NCBI GenBank assembly: GCA_030039035.1
Contig: JASHQQ010000079.1
Span: forward strand, 1 to 35,836
From: Acidobacteriaceae bacterium
GTDB lineage: Bacteria > Acidobacteriota > Terriglobia > Terriglobales > Acidobacteriaceae
Direction of reading: 5' to 3'
Length of the DNA: 35,836 bases
A program made the position numbers and the translations under genes. The first letter of the stretch is position 1. Each line of letters starts with the position of its first letter. This document shows, piece by piece, positions 34,614-35,836 of the stretch. Below the pieces are notes generated by a model. That model was not told the DNA's origin, did no database searches, and saw nothing but the letters and a program-made list of their open reading frames with translations.

Positions 34614-35836
34614 ATGGAGACGACCTCGCCGGCCCGGAATCCCCATCGACCGGTCAATCGCCGCGACTTCCTCAAAGCCGCCGCGGCGGCAGCGCTGTTG
34701 CCGCGCGCCGCGCGGGGAAGTTCCGGCCGCACCGCACCGTCGAATCGCATCACCATCGGCGTCATCGGCTGGGGAATGATCGGCCCGGACAACACCCACG
34801 CTTTCCTCGGATACGACGATTGCCAGGTGGTAGCCGCATGCGACCTGGACAAGCATCGCCTGCAAACCGCCGTCGACACCATCAACCGCCATTACGGCAA
34901 CAGGGACTGCAAGACGTATCACGACTATCGGGAACTGCTGGCGCGCGACGACGTCGACGCCATGATGATCGCGGTTCCCGATCATTGGCACGCCATGGTC
35001 GCCATCGCGGCGGCCAACCGAAAGAAGGATATTTACGGCGAAAAGCCGCTCGCCAAAACCGTGGCCGAACAGCAGGCTATCGTCAGGGCCGTCGAACAGA
35101 ACAACATCATCTGGCAGACCGGCTCGTGGCAACGTTCTCTTCCCGTCTTTCACAAGGCGGCGGAGATCGTGCGCAACGGGCTCATCGGAAATGTGACGCG
35201 CGTCGAGGTGGGCCTGCCCGGGGGCCATCACGATTTCGCCGGCAACGAGCCGGCATTCCTCAAAAAGACAGCGGCGCTGCCCAATGCGCCCACCACTCCC
35301 GCGCAGGTCGTGCCGGGCACGCCGGCGTGGGATCTCGCCGTCACCGCGCCTCCGCCGGAGCTCGACTACGAGACGTGGATCGGCCCGTCGCAATATGAGC
35401 CCTACATCGAGTGCCGCGTGCACCTGAACTGGCGCTGGAACTACGACACCGGCGGCGGGCAGTTGATGGACTGGATCGGCCATCATGGCGACATCGCGCA
35501 CTGGGGCCTGGGCTTCGATCTGACTGGTCCGTCGGAGGTCGAAGGCCACGGAGACTCCCCGCCCGCAAACGCCATCTGGAACACGGCCACGACCTATCGC
35601 ATCGAGTGCGCGTACAGGAAAGAAGTCACGAATTACCCCATCGACGTGGCCATGACCATCGCCGGCGGCGACCCGGAAATCAGGAGCGGCACCAAATGGA
35701 TCGGCACCGACGGCTGGGTGTGGGTGGATCGCAGCGGCTTCGATGCTTCCAATCCGGATTGGGTGAAGATGGATTCCCTCCCCGACGATCAGCGCAAGAT
35801 CAGGCTCTACGAGTCGAGCGAGCATCGCCGCAACTT
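34614..35836 (+). CDS. Tat-exported Gfo/Idh/MocA-family oxidoreductase, runs off the right edge
   Basis: The first 407 codons are present with no stop. A twin-arginine signal, NRRDFLKAAAAAALL, is followed by a Rossmann domain: ITIGVIGWGMIGPDNTHAFL, CQVVAACDLD, and VDAMMIAVPDHWHAMVAIAA. Then come EKPLAKTVAEQQAIV, with the catalytic-type EKP, and a C-terminal alpha/beta domain (HLNWRWNYDTGGGQLMDWIG, then HHGDIAHWGLG). This is the exported Gfo/Idh/MocA subgroup, predicted to act on sugars or derivatives in the periplasm with a tightly bound NAD(P). GGAGG five bases before the ATG sets the start; an in-frame ATG six codons earlier is weaker. The substrate is unknown. It fits with the other exported sugar enzymes in the window. 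Confidence 0.93.
   Translation, partial: METTSPARNPHRPVNRRDFLKAAAAAALLPRAARGSSGRTAPSNRITIGVIGWGMIGPDNTHAFLGYDDCQVVAACDLDKHRLQTAVDTINRHYGNRDCKTYHDYRELLARDDVDAMMIAVPDHWHAMVAIAAANRKKDIYGEKPLAKTVAEQQAIVRAVEQNNIIWQTGSWQRSLPVFHKAAEIVRNGLIGNVTRVEVGLPGGHHDFAGNEPAFLKKTAALPNAPTTPAQVVPGTPAWDLAVTAPPPELDYETWIGPSQYEPYIECRVHLNWRWNYDTGGGQLMDWIGHHGDIAHWGLGFDLTGPSEVEGHGDSPPANAIWNTATTYRIECAYRKEVTNYPIDVAMTIAGGDPEIRSGTKWIGTDGWVWVDRSGFDASNPDWVKMDSLPDDQRKIRLYESSEHRRN

Noticed and set aside
34494..35825. N-terminal 444 codons of a long minus-strand frame over the Gfo/Idh/MocA gene
   Set aside because: Antisense to a well-supported oxidoreductase; only the last 123 codons match a family (DUF2784).

Overview
The window is a GC-rich chromosomal segment that most resembles an Acidobacteriota (class Terriglobia) genome. 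This is an inference from gene content: several Tat-exported sugar enzymes and oxidoreductases, a winged-helix/TolB-propeller chimeric regulator, an in-line series of CBM4/9 modules on a GH10 xylanase, MlaE/MlaF proteins of an unusual type, and dispersed palindromic repeats with AAAG loops. No rRNA, tRNA, CRISPR array, insertion sequence or phage gene was seen. Two genes run off the edges: a universal stress protein on the left and a Gfo/Idh/MocA oxidoreductase on the right.

Layout. 1-5.3 kb: usp (partial), a repeat-rich non-coding block, a medium-chain dehydrogenase, a Tat-exported PLP aminotransferase, a DUF202-DUF302 pair, and a vapBC module whose toxin is frameshifted. 5.3-10.6 kb: a PcrA/UvrD helicase swollen by a low-complexity insert that carries palindromic repeats, a LOG-family hydrolase, a small membrane protein, and an overlapping DUF971-FkbM methyltransferase pair. 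10.6-14.2 kb: a lone flagellin with a recognisable sigma-28 promoter, then an ECF sigma factor - membrane protein - Spy/CpxP-like chaperone operon ending in a good intrinsic terminator. 14.5-19.4 kb: a Tat-exported sugar isomerase-like protein, a CadC-like regulator with a beta-propeller, a two-lobed aspartic protease and araD. 19.7-24.4 kb: a PDZ-membrane-GAF-PAS histidine kinase overlapping an NtrC-type regulator, then a DUF433 antitoxin-like gene. 24.3-28.8 kb: an unknown protein paired with a DUF6941-like protein, and a 997-residue secreted xylanase behind a strong sigma-70 promoter and a structured leader. 29-32.2 kb: otsB and an otsA whose synthase domain is fused to a two-helix sensor and HAMP linker. 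32.5-35.8 kb: mlaE-mlaF, a DUF2784 protein and the Gfo/Idh/MocA gene.

How the genes fit together. The content suggests a free-living soil or litter heterotroph: secreted xylan degradation, pentose entry via AraD, trehalose as osmoprotectant, envelope-stress sensing (ECF/Spy), outer-membrane lipid transport (MlaE/F) and motility (flagellin). Most multi-gene units are translationally coupled by short stop/start overlaps (DUF971-fkbM, sigma factor-membrane protein, vapB-vapC, mlaE-mlaF, kinase-regulator).

No single undescribed defence-type system is evident. The items most worth following are the membrane-sensor/HAMP-fused trehalose-6-phosphate synthase, the palindromic elements inside the helicase reading frame, the attenuator-like xylanase leader, the three helically phased repeats upstream of the CadC-like gene, and the loss of the catalytic glutamate in MlaF.
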